From Anaspis maculata (taxonomy: Eukaryota; Arthropoda; Insecta; Coleoptera; Scraptiidae): a DNA stretch of 64,000 bases. The notes under the pieces are model-generated. The model searched no databases, was not told the DNA's origin, and was given only the letters and a program-made list of their open reading frames with translations. A program made the position numbers and the translations under genes. Of this stretch, positions 11,757 to 23,840 are shown piece after piece (the stretch's first letter is position 1; each line of letters begins with the position of its first letter). The stretch spans positions 53,131,416 through 53,195,415 of the forward strand of contig OX421966.1 of assembly GCA_949128115.1 (NCBI GenBank), in the 5' to 3' direction.

Positions 11757-11893
11757 CCGGGTGTTTATAAATGTCTATGATCGCATCGTCTTTGGAATCC
11801 GCTTTCATTCTCTACAATAATTACGCCTGTTACTGCGTTTTTCGGCCTGACCCATGCCTGCCGCGATCACAGATTCTTATAAACACCCCGTAT
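11757..11893. mobile_element. MITE with GGGTGTTTATAA termini (about 137 bp)
   Basis: CCGGGTGTTTATAAATGTCT then ATGATCGC on the left pair with GCGATCA and TTCTTATAAACACCCCG on the right, giving inverted repeats of about 29 bp. The element has no coding capacity. Only this copy was noticed in the window. Confidence 0.8.
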
Positions 11894-12667
11894 AAGTAGT
11901 AGTAGTAGTAGGTAGGAGAGATGTGCCTGAGTTGGCATAAATTTTGTGTTCAGGCTTCTATTTTTTTTCTTAACGCTTAGAAAACAATTCTATTTGCATT
12001 GAATTGAAGCCTAATATTTTGTATTAGAAATTCCGGGGCCTTTGTAGGGCTCTTTTAATTTTTTGTTTTTATTTCTTATCAAATACTCATAATATGCCAA
12101 CACCATCTTGTCCTGACTTTGTGCAGGTGAGTTGACATTCATCATGTTCTCGTCTTTAGCAACGACTACTTTACTACTTCACTTTACTATTTCACTAAGT
12201 GTACTTTATTGAAGAATAATAGAATGTCATACAAAAATCTCATTCCAGTTGAAAAAGAATCCAAAAAGGACAATGTGTGACAATGAAATTTCCAAACTTC
12301 ACTGAAAAAAAAAGTTCACAATACACAATTTTGCGCAACCGCTTAGCGCATGCGCTAAATAACGAGGTGATTCGTTCTGGGTCTTCCGTATGTTACGCTG
12401 TAAAATATATGATTCTCAAACTAACCTCAACGGACTATGCGTTGTTTTCAAGTAGAAGTGATTACATAGAAAAATCAAAGTAAGCCTCGCAACCTATTCA
12501 TGAAAGCACATTATATGTGAGGGATCATTTCTAAATGCCCCAAATTACGGAATAAAAAAAAATGGAACACTTCAACCATAACATTCAAATTTACCGCGAA
12601 GTTGTATGGGGATATTTCATTTAATCAGTGCTGCACTGTATCGATGACAGCATGAGGCTTTTTTGAG

Positions 12668-13825
12668 CCAATAACTTTTTATAACCGGTTGGTTATTAGC
12701 GGTTGACATTAGATTGAGAGATACCTACTGTCATTTTTTTGACATATGAAATTTCTCGCTAAAACGTTGCGGTTATAACATTGGTTATCAGCATTTGGCG
12801 GAAACAGTGAATTTAATAGACGGAGAAAATTCTGCGGTACTTTGGCGGTACCGGCAAGGGAATAGAAATTTAATTTCCTGTAAACTTTTTGTTTTCATCT
12901 GAAATATTGGTATCTCAATAAAAACCTCTAATAAATCTAAGGTACGGCTGAAAAACAATTTAAAAACACCAGCTTTAAAGGGTGATATCTTGGTAAAAAA
13001 GCTACAATTCAAAAACGGCGTGAATGGCACTTTCACGCAAAGAGAATCCCCCCTTGAAGTTGGTAACACCAGCTTGAAAACACCCTGTAAAATCCGTTCA
13101 AAACTTAAATGAACCATAGGGGTTAACCATAGGCGGCCATCGGACTGATGGCCTGATCTTCTTGTGGGTCCATCGCAGAGGAGTCCATCGTCTTCGATTC
13201 TTCTTCCCTCGTCGCCAAGTCAAGTTTTTGAGGTTAGGTTAAGTACGTCTGACGTTTGGAAATTCTGGACCGCTGTTTTTTTCAAATTCAAATCTGTTGC
13301 CGCCACAATTTGTTCTTCCACCATAACAATAACCAGCCCCATGGCCAGGTTATGGAATGTATTGTATAGGTCGCGGTAACATAACCGTCACCTTGGCACC
13401 CGCTATGGCAACGTTGCAAGTATGCCTGACATGGCAACTGCGCAATGCGCATCTCTTTCGACGTTAAATTGACATAAAACGCTCGCGCAAGCGCAGACAG
13501 GGTGCCAGGGTACCGCTGTAGAGATTCGTTTGTTTTCAACATTACTCACACAAATCTTGAGTTTAGCACAATTATTTTTTTGGTGAAGTGGCAATTGTTC
13601 AATAAATCATTTATATAATTTATTACAACTAAAGAAAATGGTATTCACAAGTACTAGTGAGAATAACATTATACCATATACCCATCTTTAGCACGCCTAT
13701 TTTGTTCCCGCGACTTATAACCGATGATGATATTAAAATGGCGGCACTTCCTTCACCGCTTATAACCAATCCTCGCTCAAACGTCAAATTCTATAACCAA
13801 GTGTAACCGGTCATGAAAAGTTATT
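12668..13825. mobile_element. Inverted-repeat element inside the 2.9 kb unit
   Basis: ATAACTTTTTATAACCGGTT near 12,671 is mirrored by AACCGGTCATGAAAAGTTAT ending near 13,824. Subterminal copies of TTATAACC recur near both ends. The interior holds no recognised coding sequence. Confidence 0.5.
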
Positions 13826-14460
13826 CGCTCGGAAAAGACTATGGTGAGACGACAGTCAGTTCTCTGGGTGGCACACACTTTTTCGACCGGCGAATATCCA
13901 TTTTGAATCGGAAGACTTCACAACTTGCTGATAAAACTGAACAGACAACAAAACGACAACGTCAAACACAGAAGTCAATTTCACTGTCGAATTTTGAACA
14001 TGCGCGGTGATAACTTCTCTTTGTTTTCTTAGTTCGCACGACATCCGTGCCGGAGCGCCACTTCCGCGCAATATTGTGTATTGAAAGAAAAACATTTTCT
14101 TGTTGGCATTTTTGGTTAGAGCTCCACCTGTTATGGGCAGATATCACAAATGAAATTTTTTAACGCTCTGGAGACGCCAGTACACTCTGCATAGTATGCC
14201 ATCTCGCCCGAGCCCCTGGTTTGCCAACCAGTCCTGAAATGCACTGTGTTAAGTTTATATTTCCCGCCGATTTATTTCTTTGGCCAACACTTGAAGGTTA
14301 TAATGAGGGCACGAGCTCATAATACCAGAAATCATACATCAATTTGTTGAATTGATCCAGAGGAGCATTTTGAACGTCTTTTGAATAAAGACTATAACAT
14401 TTACTCACCAGAAAAACTTTGAAGCCTAAATTTTCTTGTTTTGTAAATAACGTAGATATT

Positions 14461-14649
14461 GGGTGCTTTCCACCTAGACGGTACAAATACCACCAGACGG
14501 CACATGTTCCATGGTGTGGCACCAAATTTCAGGTGATCCAATGAACGGCGCAGAACCGAGTAGGAACACGTAGATGGAAAGCACCGTTTGGCACCCGCAC
14601 ATGCGTAAATGGCAGGTGTACCGAACTTGGGGCTAGGTGGAAAGCACGC
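14461..14649. mobile_element. MITE with GTGCTTTCCACCTAG termini
   Basis: GTGCTTTCCACCTAG at 14,463-14,477 is the exact reverse complement of CTAGGTGGAAAGCAC at 14,633-14,647. A third copy of the motif, GTAGATGGAAAGCACCG, lies inside near 14,570. About 190 bp and non-coding. Confidence 0.8.
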
Positions 14650-14857
14650 ACTCTTCCGTCAAGTGACGTTGCGATTGACATGGTAGCATTGACAAGCAGT
14701 TGTATCAACATTGCAGCAGAGCGCAGCGCTGTATTTCAAATAGTTTCCCGGGAAAAGGGCCCTATGCCAACTCAGGCACATCTCCCCTACTATAAATAAA
14801 TATAGACTTTAGCAAAAAAGCGCCATTCAAATTGGCAGTGGCGTACCTTCAGGCTTG

Positions 14858-14914
14858 CGTGGGTAGGATTCTCTGTGGGTAGGATTCTCTGTGGGTAGGA
14901 TTCTCTGTGGGTGG
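14858..14914 (+). repeat. Short tandem repeat, 17 bp unit, three copies
   Basis: GTGGGTAGGATTCTCTG is repeated three times head to tail and followed by a partial unit. Confidence 0.9.
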
Positions 14915-15351
14915 GTACCTCTCCTCTATGGGGAGGGCAGGGAGGGCGTCGCTCTTCGGCGCCGATCAAGGGGAATATCAATCAATAAAGAAAATGTTTT
15001 TTTTCGGAGCGGAAGATTTTGCTTTTCCACTGAGATTTTGCTTCGGCTTTTGCTATTTGTTGTTCTTGAACATCGAATACTTAAGTGATATCATCAATAG
15101 CATCAAGCTATAGCCGCCCGTACCCCGTACCTTGAAATTATTTCAAGCGTTGCGACGCTTTTCTAAAACCTTCATTACAAATTTTGTTCCGGTTTCTACA
15201 GGATGGTCCAGGTTATAGTAGCAATAATTCACCACTGGATGGTCAATCGAAAAATAAGTCGACGTGGATAATTTTATTTTTTCAAGAACACCTCCTGAGG
15301 AAAATGAAGCCCTTCAAAGTTGAGCTTTGAAAATCCGTCTGGTTACCGTCA

Positions 15352-15583
15352 AGTAAATATCTGGTAAATGTGAAAATGTCGGTAAATGTGGTAAATGTCT
15401 GGTAAATGTGTAAATGTCTAGTAAATGTCTGGTAAATGTGTAAATGTCTGGTAAATGTGTAAATGTCTGGTAAATGTGTAAATGTCTGGTAAATGTGTAA
15501 ATGTCTGGTAAATGTGTAAATGTCTGGTAAATGTGGTAAATGTGGTAAATGTCTGGTAAATGTGGTAAATGTCAAATGTGGTG
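15352..15583 (+). repeat. Minisatellite array 2, GTAAATGTCTG family
   Basis: Same GGTAAATGTGTAAATGTCT unit and same orientation as the array at 10,740. Its right flank AGGTGGTCAACCCCTCGG (15,598-15,615) is the inverted form of the left flank of array 1. The two arrays may therefore be the sub-ends of one 4.9 kb inserted unit. Confidence 0.92.
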
Positions 15584-16704
15584 TACACATTTTTCCTAGG
15601 TGGTCAACCCCTCGGTCGTAGCAGTACACCAAATTATTCTGCACTTCTAACGATTCCGATTATTTTTCTATTTAATTATTGGACCTATTCATGCGTTTTG
15701 ACCCGGAGCACCACCAAATTTGCCCCATAGGAACGGAGGGGTGTGGGTATCTTCAGAATTTGAAGCTCCAGTAGTATGGTCCAATGAAGACCCACAAAGG
15801 CAAGTGAGTAATCATTTTCGAATAATTTTCATTCGCTGATGTCGATTTTGACGAGAAAAATGAGTTGCGCAATCATTTGACAAAGATAATTATTGGTAAT
15901 AATGAGAGATAAAGATGAAATCAAGTGGTCATCTACTGAACTCTGTAGAAACTTGTTTTTTGTGATAAATACATGAAACTTAGTACGGCTAGTCATTAAT
16001 ACTTACTCTCCAAATATGGAGGGAGCACCACGCGTTTCGACGGATGACGTCGCGACGCAATATCAAAAAATATAGTGCTCGCCATTTCCAGAATAGTCGA
16101 TATATTATAATTTTTTTGATCTCTTCCATCAAACCATATGCTTTCAAGATCCAATAACATATTTCTGTCGACTTGGGGAAAGAGTGGGCTACCAGTTGTA
16201 AGCCAGATAACTGTTAAAGGGAACTGTGAGGTTTCTTCAGCTCCAAATTTCCGCGGTCAACATCTTCGGATAAAACTAACTATTTTGTAGGCTGTCCATA
16301 GGAATATGTTATCTGATCAACATTTCTCGTGTTTCGTCTTTCTTGGGACTCCTCAGTATGTTTATACAGATCTAGCGACCAAATGAAAGGATCTCAGAAA
16401 GGTATTTTTGATGACTGGAAAAAAGTGATCTTTATTGATAGGTACAATATTAGGTACACAACTTTTACAAACTAAACCATGAACTATTATAACGATTAAT
16501 CACCTGGTAATGTCGATGCCACACCGTACTGAAAGAAAGAGATCGCTCTGTATTAGACCACACCAAATAATTGAACCTTTATTGTTTTTTTATTTGTTTG
16601 TTTTTCTCCCTATCGGCATTTCTTGTGTCATAGGAGTTTGCTGAATTTGTTTCCCAAATATCACAAACCGAAAAACTTTGTTTCCATAGCACAAACCCAG
16701 ACCT

Positions 16705-16775
16705 ACTGTGCCGGAAATCGGACCCGGGAGCTCCACTTGCCAAGCGGGACACGCATTCCACTCGACTAGCGGGCT
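16705..16775 (-). other. tRNA-like (SINE head) segment
   Basis: On the minus strand TAGTCGAGTGG resembles a Pol III A box and CCCGGGTCCGATTTCC, about 33 bases further, resembles a B box (consensus GGTTCGANTCC). Copy 2 of the surrounding element keeps only a short GTGCCGGGAATCGAATTC remnant here. It is probably a tRNA-derived SINE head rather than a tRNA gene, because no cloverleaf could be drawn. Confidence 0.5.
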
Positions 16776-16824
16776 TTATTGTTTTTATAATTATTGTGAA
16801 ATACCGGACCAAATTGTGGAAAAT

Positions 16825-18930
16825 GTGGTTTTCTTTATTTTTCGCAGATAATGCAGTTGTCCACATTCGGATATATAGTCCGGGAGCTTATATGTATGAA
16901 AAACTAGCTCCCGTGGCGGTATTCGTGATAGTTGAATGAAAATTGTTTTGTTCGATCGGGGATAGCCCTTGGAACATTTTTTTTTTGGTGGCAATCGATA
17001 TTCCTCGTCGTTGATTTTTGATGGCTTCTTCAAAATGGAGACATAAACCTTCTGGAGCTCCAGCTCTACTGGACAGATTCTCAAGTGTGTAGGTTCATTT
17101 TGAAGGTAGTGTGAAACTCTACAAGATAAATGTGATAGTTTCTGTCAAAACCGATTTTGACAGGGTGGTTGGGTCTGTCTGTAATCTTACTTGATAACTG
17201 TCGAACCGTTAATCCGATTGACTTGAAATTTGACATGCAGACATGGTTTTGCCCTGGAATGAGCCCATTGGCTATTGGCTGTCTTCTGTCAAACGGAAGT
17301 GTCACTGTCAACAAATGTCAGATGATATATCTCATGAAACTTGACTTGCAGTATGTCATTTGAAACACCCTGAAAAACTCTATTCAGAACAGTTAAAGGT
17401 ATTGCCCTACCTGCCATCTGTCAAATACCAAAAAATGTCAAAGTTCAAAACTTTACCAGTTAATTATTCAAAATCTATCCGATAAATTGGAACCAGATTT
17501 GGCAGGAAGCAACACAACAAAAGAGTCAAATTAAGGCCGCAGTTGCAGTTTTCTACCATTCTCCAGTCGGGTATATTAAATTCAAAATTTCTCCTGCCCG
17601 TTGCCACCCAATAGGGCCTCTCACCTGTGTTTCTTCCAGAACGACTCGCTTTTGTAGCAGGACTCAACTCAAAAATTCATCTCTGCTCGGGTATCAACTT
17701 TTTTTGGAGAATTCTAACTGAAAGTAGAATCGAAAGTAGATTGGATTGGGCGCCCTGTAGACCTATTTTCAAAATTGACACGGTCCCAGTTTTCCGGCGG
17801 TAATTTTTTCAAAATGAAATTTGCACATTCCGTGAATTTGAAAAAACGCAGCGCAAAGTTCTACATGCGGTAGGCCCCACGAAATATAATTTTAAGGTGC
17901 AGACAAGCTGCAAATGAAAGTTGGAGAAAAGATTGAATCAATTTTTAGAGGGAAAATTTTCAAAATCGCCACAACGGTTTTCGAGCTTTCTTCTCTAGAA
18001 AAACTGCAAATTTTCCAACTTTTTATCCCTTAAACAGATTTCCATCATTTTTTTCAAATAAGAGGTAAGTGGTTCGTGAATATTCTTCAGCATTTTTTTT
18101 ACAATTTTGAATATTTTCATCCCTTGAACAGTTGTGCTGCATCAAAAGCGAGGCGTAGTCAAAACCGGGGTAAGAAGCCCTCTCGAGTGGCAACGGCCAC
18201 GAGAAATTTCGGAAATTCATAACGTCCGACTGGAGAATCATGGAGAACTGCAACTGCAGACTTAATTAGACTTGTTTGTTGTGTTGGCTTCTGCCAAATT
18301 TGGTTACAATCCGACAGATAGATTTTGGATATTTAAATGGTTTACTTTTGAACTTAGACATTTTTTATTTTTGACAGATGACAGATAGAGCAACACTTCT
18401 AACTGTTCTGAATACAGTTTTTCAAGGGCTTTCAAATGACATATTGAAAGTCTAGTTCCGTGAGATATAGCTTCTGACATTTGTTGATAGTGTCACTTCT
18501 GTTTGACAAATGACAGCCAAAAGCCAATAGGCTCATTCCAGGGCATAACCATGTCTGCATGTCAAATTTCGAGTCAATGGGATCGACGATTCAACAGTTA
18601 TCGAGGAAGATTACAGACAGACCCAACCACCCTGTCAAAATCGGTTTTGACAGAAACTATTACGTTCATTTTGTAGAGTTTCACATTACCTTCAAAATAA
18701 ACCTACACACTTGAAAATCTGTCCAGAAGAGCCGGAGCTCCAGAAGGTTTATGACGTTTATGTCTCCATTTTGAAGAAGCCATAAAAAATTAACGACAAG
18801 GAATATCGTTTGCCACCAAAAACAAATTGTTTCAAGGCTATCTCCAATCGAACAAAACAATTTTTATTCGACTATCACGAATACCGCCACGGAGACACAT
18901 AAGCGCCTGGACTAATAGGGATATTCCCTC
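16825..18930. mobile_element. Palindrome, 2.1 kb, nested in the long-TIR element
   Basis: Arms 16,825-17,720 and about 18,130-18,930 are inverted copies. Paired blocks include AGACATGGTTTTGCCCTGGA with CCAGGGCATAACCATGTCT, TGACAGGGTGGTTGGGTCTG with CAGACCCAACCACCCTGTCA, and CCTTCTGGAGCTCC with GGAGCTCCAGAAGG. The loop is about 400 bp. A segment at 17,870-18,030 also matches, inverted, 50,680-50,830. Confidence 0.85.
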
Positions 18931-19845
18931 GGATATTCCACACTACCGACCCATTTTTTGGGCTAAGTAGAATTCAAGATTTTTATAATTGTGGTTTTTT
19001 TAGACGTATTTACTTCATTCATATTCGCCTGACTTCATCCATACCCTAACACCAAAATCAAATTGCATTTACTTCTTTTTTCCCAATTGAAACAAAAATG
19101 TATCCCAAAATCGGTTACATTACTAATCTGAATGATCTCGCGCGGTTGCGAAACCTGTATAAACTATACTGAGGAGTCCGAGGAGGAGAAAGACGAAACA
19201 TGTAGAATGTTGATCAGATATTAGATGACATAATTATTCGTATGGACAGACTTCAAAATAGTTAGTTTCATTCGAAGATGTTGACCGTGGAAATTTGGGG
19301 GTAAAGAAACCTCACAGTTCCCTCTGACAGGCACCTGGGTTCACCACTGGCACTGGTAGCCCACCATTTCCCCAAATCGACAGAAATATGTTATTGAATC
19401 TCGAAAGCTAATTTGATTTGATGATAAAAATCAAAGAAATTATAAAATATCGACTATTCTGGAAATGGCGACCACTATGTTTTTTGCATATTGCGTCGCG
19501 ACGTCATCCGTCGCCCGTCGGAACGTGTGGTGTTCCCTCCATTTTTTGGAAGAAAGTAATAATGAACAGCCGTACCAAGTTTCATGTATTTATCACAAAA
19601 AAAAACAAGTTCCTACAGAGTTCAATAGATGACCACTTGATTTCATCCTTATCTTTTATTATTACATATTTTCTTTGTCAAATGATCGCGCATAACTCAT
19701 TTTTCACGTCAAAATCGACATCAGCGGATAAAAATCATTCAAAAATGACTACTCGCTTGCCTATGTAGGCCTTCATTGGACCATACTAGACCTGGAGCTT
19801 CAAATTCTGAAGATACCCCTTCCCCTCCATTCTTAAAGGGCAAAT

Positions 19846-20696
19846 CGACCTGCGAATTCGAGAACATCCTAACTCGGAAAACGCTACTTCACAGGAGAGC
19901 TATTATAAAGTCTAAATTTTTGAAAATTGATAATTAATGAGTGGCGTGAGGTACGTTTTCAAAATTTGGTAAACTTATAGCTTATAACTGGAGCTTTCGA
20001 TATCCGTGCCTAAACTTGTACCTTTTAATGTCTTTGGACTACTTTTCATGATATAATTGGATAGGAAGTTATCGATCGGCTATTATTTGCATGAATAATA
20101 TCCTAACTATAGATAGGATGTTATGGATCCGCGCTTACTTGCAAGAATAATATCCTAACTACAGATAGGATGTTATGTCTTGTAATAACATTGGCAAACA
20201 ATATCCCCAACTTAGATAAAGGATTATACTACTGATGTGATATGAATCTGACTAATTAAATCCTAACTTCAATCAGGAACACACAAGAACTCTGGTATTT
20301 CTCCTCAGACATTGCGGTGACTGGTTGATCTCCGATCACCCCGTAAAACTAGCCAATTAGACTAATCAATTTATTAGGCGCCAAAAGATGCCTAACGCCA
20401 AGAAGTTAGGATACTATCGCTCTGATATCCGTCGCAAATAATAGAGCGATAAGATCCTATCTCAAGTTAGGATGTTATCTCTCCATCGATATGATCCTAA
20501 CTCAAGTTAGGATGATGTGGTTCTGAAATTTGTCGATATAGAGATAGGATGTTGTCACTTTTTTGTTTTTGAAGTGAGTTTTTTTTTTGAAAATCTAAAT
20601 GCGCTATCAAATAGAGCAGATTTTTCTGCACAAGCCGAGGGTAATAACTCAAAATGGCCAAAAATCGAGTTAGGATGTTATCGAATTCGCACGTCG
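19846..20696. mobile_element. 851 bp inverted-repeat element with 4 bp target duplication
   Basis: The ends are CGACCTGCGAATTCG and CGAATTCGCACGTCG, each continuing into an ATCCTAACT-type motif. AAAT flanks both sides (19,842-19,845 and 20,697-20,700). Copy 2 of the host element reads GGGGCAAATTTGG uninterrupted near 29,866, which is the empty site and confirms both borders. The interior holds about eight copies of ATCCTAACT or AGTTAGGAT. Confidence 0.88.
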
Positions 20697-20809
20697 AAAT
20701 TTGATGGTGCTCCGGGTCAAAACGCTTCAATGATCATCTGTGCCGAAAATAATCGAAATGGTTAGAAGTGCAGAACTTGGACGATTTTAGGCCCGTAGCG
20801 CTACGACTA

Positions 20810-22502
20810 TCAGTAAAAACAAAAACCAGAATAAAAACCTGTAATGCAATGGAAAAAAAACTTCAACAGCCAAAATAAGAGTTTTTGTCTCAAAACGCAG
20901 TTTTTGTCTCAACACGCTTTTGAGGAATTCAGTTTTTTTATTGTTGATACTGATGAAGGGCTGTGAGAGGGCTCAGGGAATGGCGGGTAACACGAAAGTA
21001 CCTACCCTAAAATTGGGTTTTGCATACTTGCAATCGTATTTCATCAGTTTTGAGATATTTTAATCACCTCTATCCCAATATGTGTTATACAGGGGTGTTG
21101 AATCAGGATCTGCATTTACCTATTACCTCGAAAGTTGCCACAAGTTGTGTTTGGGTCAAAAAAAAACGCATTGTGAATATAAACAGTGTAGAAGGTTCGA
21201 GAGCCACTGTCTACTGATTTATTTTCGGCAAGTTGGCAGTTCTGGTTCACAGCCGTCGCCGCCGCAATTGCGCGGTTTGCCGGATTTATAACCAGATAAT
21301 GTTCATCTCTAGAAAATGAAAGTTTCTAGTTAGCTACCATGTCCGCATTCTACTGGGTCCATCGCCATGTACGGTAACTACGGTATTATAAGATCAGTTT
21401 AGGTAGGTAGCCTAGAAGAGCACCGCCTGTGGTTAGCTTCAAAATGAGCTCCTAATAACGCACCAGTGGGGGTGCAACCACATTCATCACACATACATTG
21501 TATCAGCAGAAACGTCGCTGCCAGCCAGAGCCCAGTAAGTAGTTTGTTGTAGTTATCAGAGTTTGTGTAGTGGATATTACGATGATGGCTTTCCGAATAG
21601 CTGTACGAGCGTTATTATAGGACAGAGGGCGCAAATCGCATCGATGTTCGTTTTATGGGTCATTAAGGGGGCGCAAGTACAACCAAAAGTGGATTGTTCC
21701 CCAACCCACACCTCTCCATACTGGAACAGCCACCTCTTCTACTGTAAGCACCCCGGCCGAGTTTCGGATTATTAACTGAACACCGAATTTCGACTACGGT
21801 TTTCGGTATTCCGCATTATCTATGACACGAATACAATACTGCCGGCCGTGTCGGACATACCAACATTATCACCGTCTCTCTGTGCTGGCTACGTGAGATA
21901 CGGAATAAATGGTCCCTGTTTCGGTTTGATATTGGAATCGCGTCTCCCCGAGGGTCGAATATAACATTCACGGTATGAGGTAGTTATGATAATGTTCCGC
22001 TGGGCGTAATAACAGCGGGCCGGTCGGAAGTTCTGCAACATGTTGAATGCCAAAACCATGCAAGACCGTATTTCATTTTCGACCTTTCATAACTGCGCGC
22101 GGGCGGTCGGAAGCAGGGTTTCTCTAATTTACATTTCCTGATAGGGCGGAAGATCTTTGGCAATAAGGATTTTGTCGTGTCACACTAGCGTCGCCAATTA
22201 CAATATATCGCATGTTATATTGGTGCAAGCTAGGGTGCAAGAAATAATCCCGGAACCCGACCGAGCCAGCAGACTCCATTAAAGCTGTAACAGTGAATTA
22301 ATTGCCGCAGTAACTGAAGTGGGTAAGTACTTGTACTTCTATTCTATGGTGGTGAGAATACTGATTTTGATTTGGACTAGTAAGTTAGGTAGGTAGACGT
22401 AGGTAGCAGGTATTTACGACGTTCGGATAAATTCGAATGACCTATTTCAGATTTCGAAGGATAAACGGTTCGCGGCTTGGATGGGAAATCCAGTGATAAT
22501 AT
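20810..22502. other. Intron sequence, no element recognised
   Basis: Short ORFs occur (21,020-21,217; 21,563-21,775, plus) without recognisable motifs. No inverted or tandem repeat of note was seen. It separates the long-TIR complex from the gypsy copy. Confidence 0.45.
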
Positions 22503-22699
22503 TGTTACGAGCGGCAATTCCCGTGCATTCTGGTAAACACGCGATCTTTCTAGAGTCTTCCATTAGGTTGCAGTGTACAAGTGTGGAGCATTCTAGTGCA
22601 TTCCAAAGCGTGCGTGTACGTGAAACTGAATGGAGGGATTTCAACGCTCGATCAGGACACATCTGTCCATTTGGCGGCGGCGTCGCACAGTGGAACGAC

Positions 22700-22772
22700 C
22701 GTGGCCAAGTGGTCGGACATCGGTCTCTCATGCCTAAAGCCATGCCAAAGTCGGCAACTTTTTTTTTCCTTC
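22700..22772 (+). other. tRNA-like Pol III module, left arm (B box lost)
   Basis: GTGGCCAAGTGG is an A-box-like motif of the Leu/Ser tRNA type, followed by GTCGGACATCGG. The B box seen in the other arm is replaced by a short unrelated stretch. A run of ten T follows at about 22,759, as in a Pol III terminator. Reading is towards the inside of the element. Confidence 0.6.
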
Positions 22773-23759
22773 ATTTTCTCGGTGATGCAAATATCAATCC
22801 CACAATTTGTTGCACTTCTTTAAATACTTTGATTTGACCCATGCTCACGTCAAGTGACATGCGGTTGTGGTCAAGTACAAAAAAGTTACAGAACGATTTA
22901 TAGCCGATACAAGGTATCAAGAAAATACTCATAACTTCCAAAGTGGCACGTGTAAGCAGGCGTTTTTCCATTTATTTTGAAGAGGAAGATCTCAAACTGA
23001 TTCAGATCACCAATTGGATCCCGTTGGAGACTTTCCGCAATTGACCATATAAGTGAAGTAAGTGTCACAAATCAAAATTTGCGGGATTTGCCTCCATTTT
23101 GGAACAAGATTACTTGAGATTTCCAGGGACGATTTCAATTCTGTTTGAATTGTTTGTTGGATCAATGTATCGGCCATCTGGCTTGGCTTTCATAAACCAC
23201 AAGAAACTCCACATACACTTTTTATAGACATATTACATGACGGTGATGAATAAAGCAGTGATGAAGTTCTGAAACTAGACCTGTCCGTAGGCCTTTGTAT
23301 GGATTTAAACGACCAAGCTATGTAAATTCACATTCTATACATACGCCGATATATTGGCCTAACGAACAATTCAAACAGAATTGAAATCGTCCCTGGAAAT
23401 CTCAAGTAATTTTGTTCCAAAATGGAGGCAAATCCCGCAAATCTTGATCTGTAACACTTACTTCACTTAGATGGTCAATTGCGGAAAATTTCCAACGGGA
23501 TCCAATTGATGAGCTATATCAGTTTGAGAAGGAGATCTTCCTCCTCAAAATGAATGAAAAAATGCCTGCTTATACGTGCCACTTTGGAAGTTACGAGTAT
23601 TTTCCTGATACCTTGTATCGGCTATAAATCGTTCTGTAACTTCTTTGTACTTGACCACAAACGCATGTCACTTGACGTGAGCATGGGTCAAATCAAAGTA
23701 TTTTAAGAAGTGCAACAAAATGTGGGATTGATATTTGCATTACCAAGAAAATGAAGGAA

Positions 23760-23840
23760 AAAAAAGTTGCCGACGACCGGATTCGACCCGGGACGTTAGG
23801 CATGAGAGGCCGATGTCCGACCACTTGGCCACGGTTGTTC
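23760..23840 (-). other. tRNA-like Pol III module, right arm (A and B box intact)
   Basis: On the minus strand GTGGCCAAGTGGTC (A box) is followed by CCCGGGTCGAATCC (B box, near consensus GGTTCGANTCC) and then a run of T at 23,758-23,765. Spacing between boxes is about 32 bases. The layout suggests a tRNA-Leu or tRNA-Ser derived promoter that would transcribe inwards into the foldback arm. It does not fold into a full tRNA by eye, so it is not called a tRNA gene. Confidence 0.65.

Larger units (their letters stand above)
11912..14790. mobile_element. TIR-flanked element, 2.9 kb, with nested insertions
   Basis: The left end GAGATGTGCCTGAGTTGGCA (part of a 27-28 bp match) has its reverse complement TGCCAACTCAGGCACATCTC at 14,765-14,784. 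The flanks are TA-rich (left TAG, right TATA), compatible with a TA target but not proof. No transposase is visible between the ends. At least one further inverted-repeat element (12,668-13,825) and a MITE (14,461-14,649) lie inside, so they inserted later or the unit is composite. Confidence 0.6.
15616..20809. mobile_element. Long-TIR element family B, copy 1 (5.2 kb with insertions)
   Basis: The left arm (15,616 to about 16,560) and right arm (about 19,000-19,845 plus 20,697-20,809) are inverted copies of each other. For example, CACTTCTAACGATTCCGATT is mirrored by AATCGAAATGGTTAGAAGTG, and GACGTCGCGACGCAAT by ATTGCGTCGCGACGTC. Copy 2 at 27,894-29,991 has the same arms in a compact 2.1 kb form. 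This copy has gained a palindrome and tRNA-like segment in its centre and an 851 bp element in its right arm. No transposase is visible in either copy. Confidence 0.88.
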
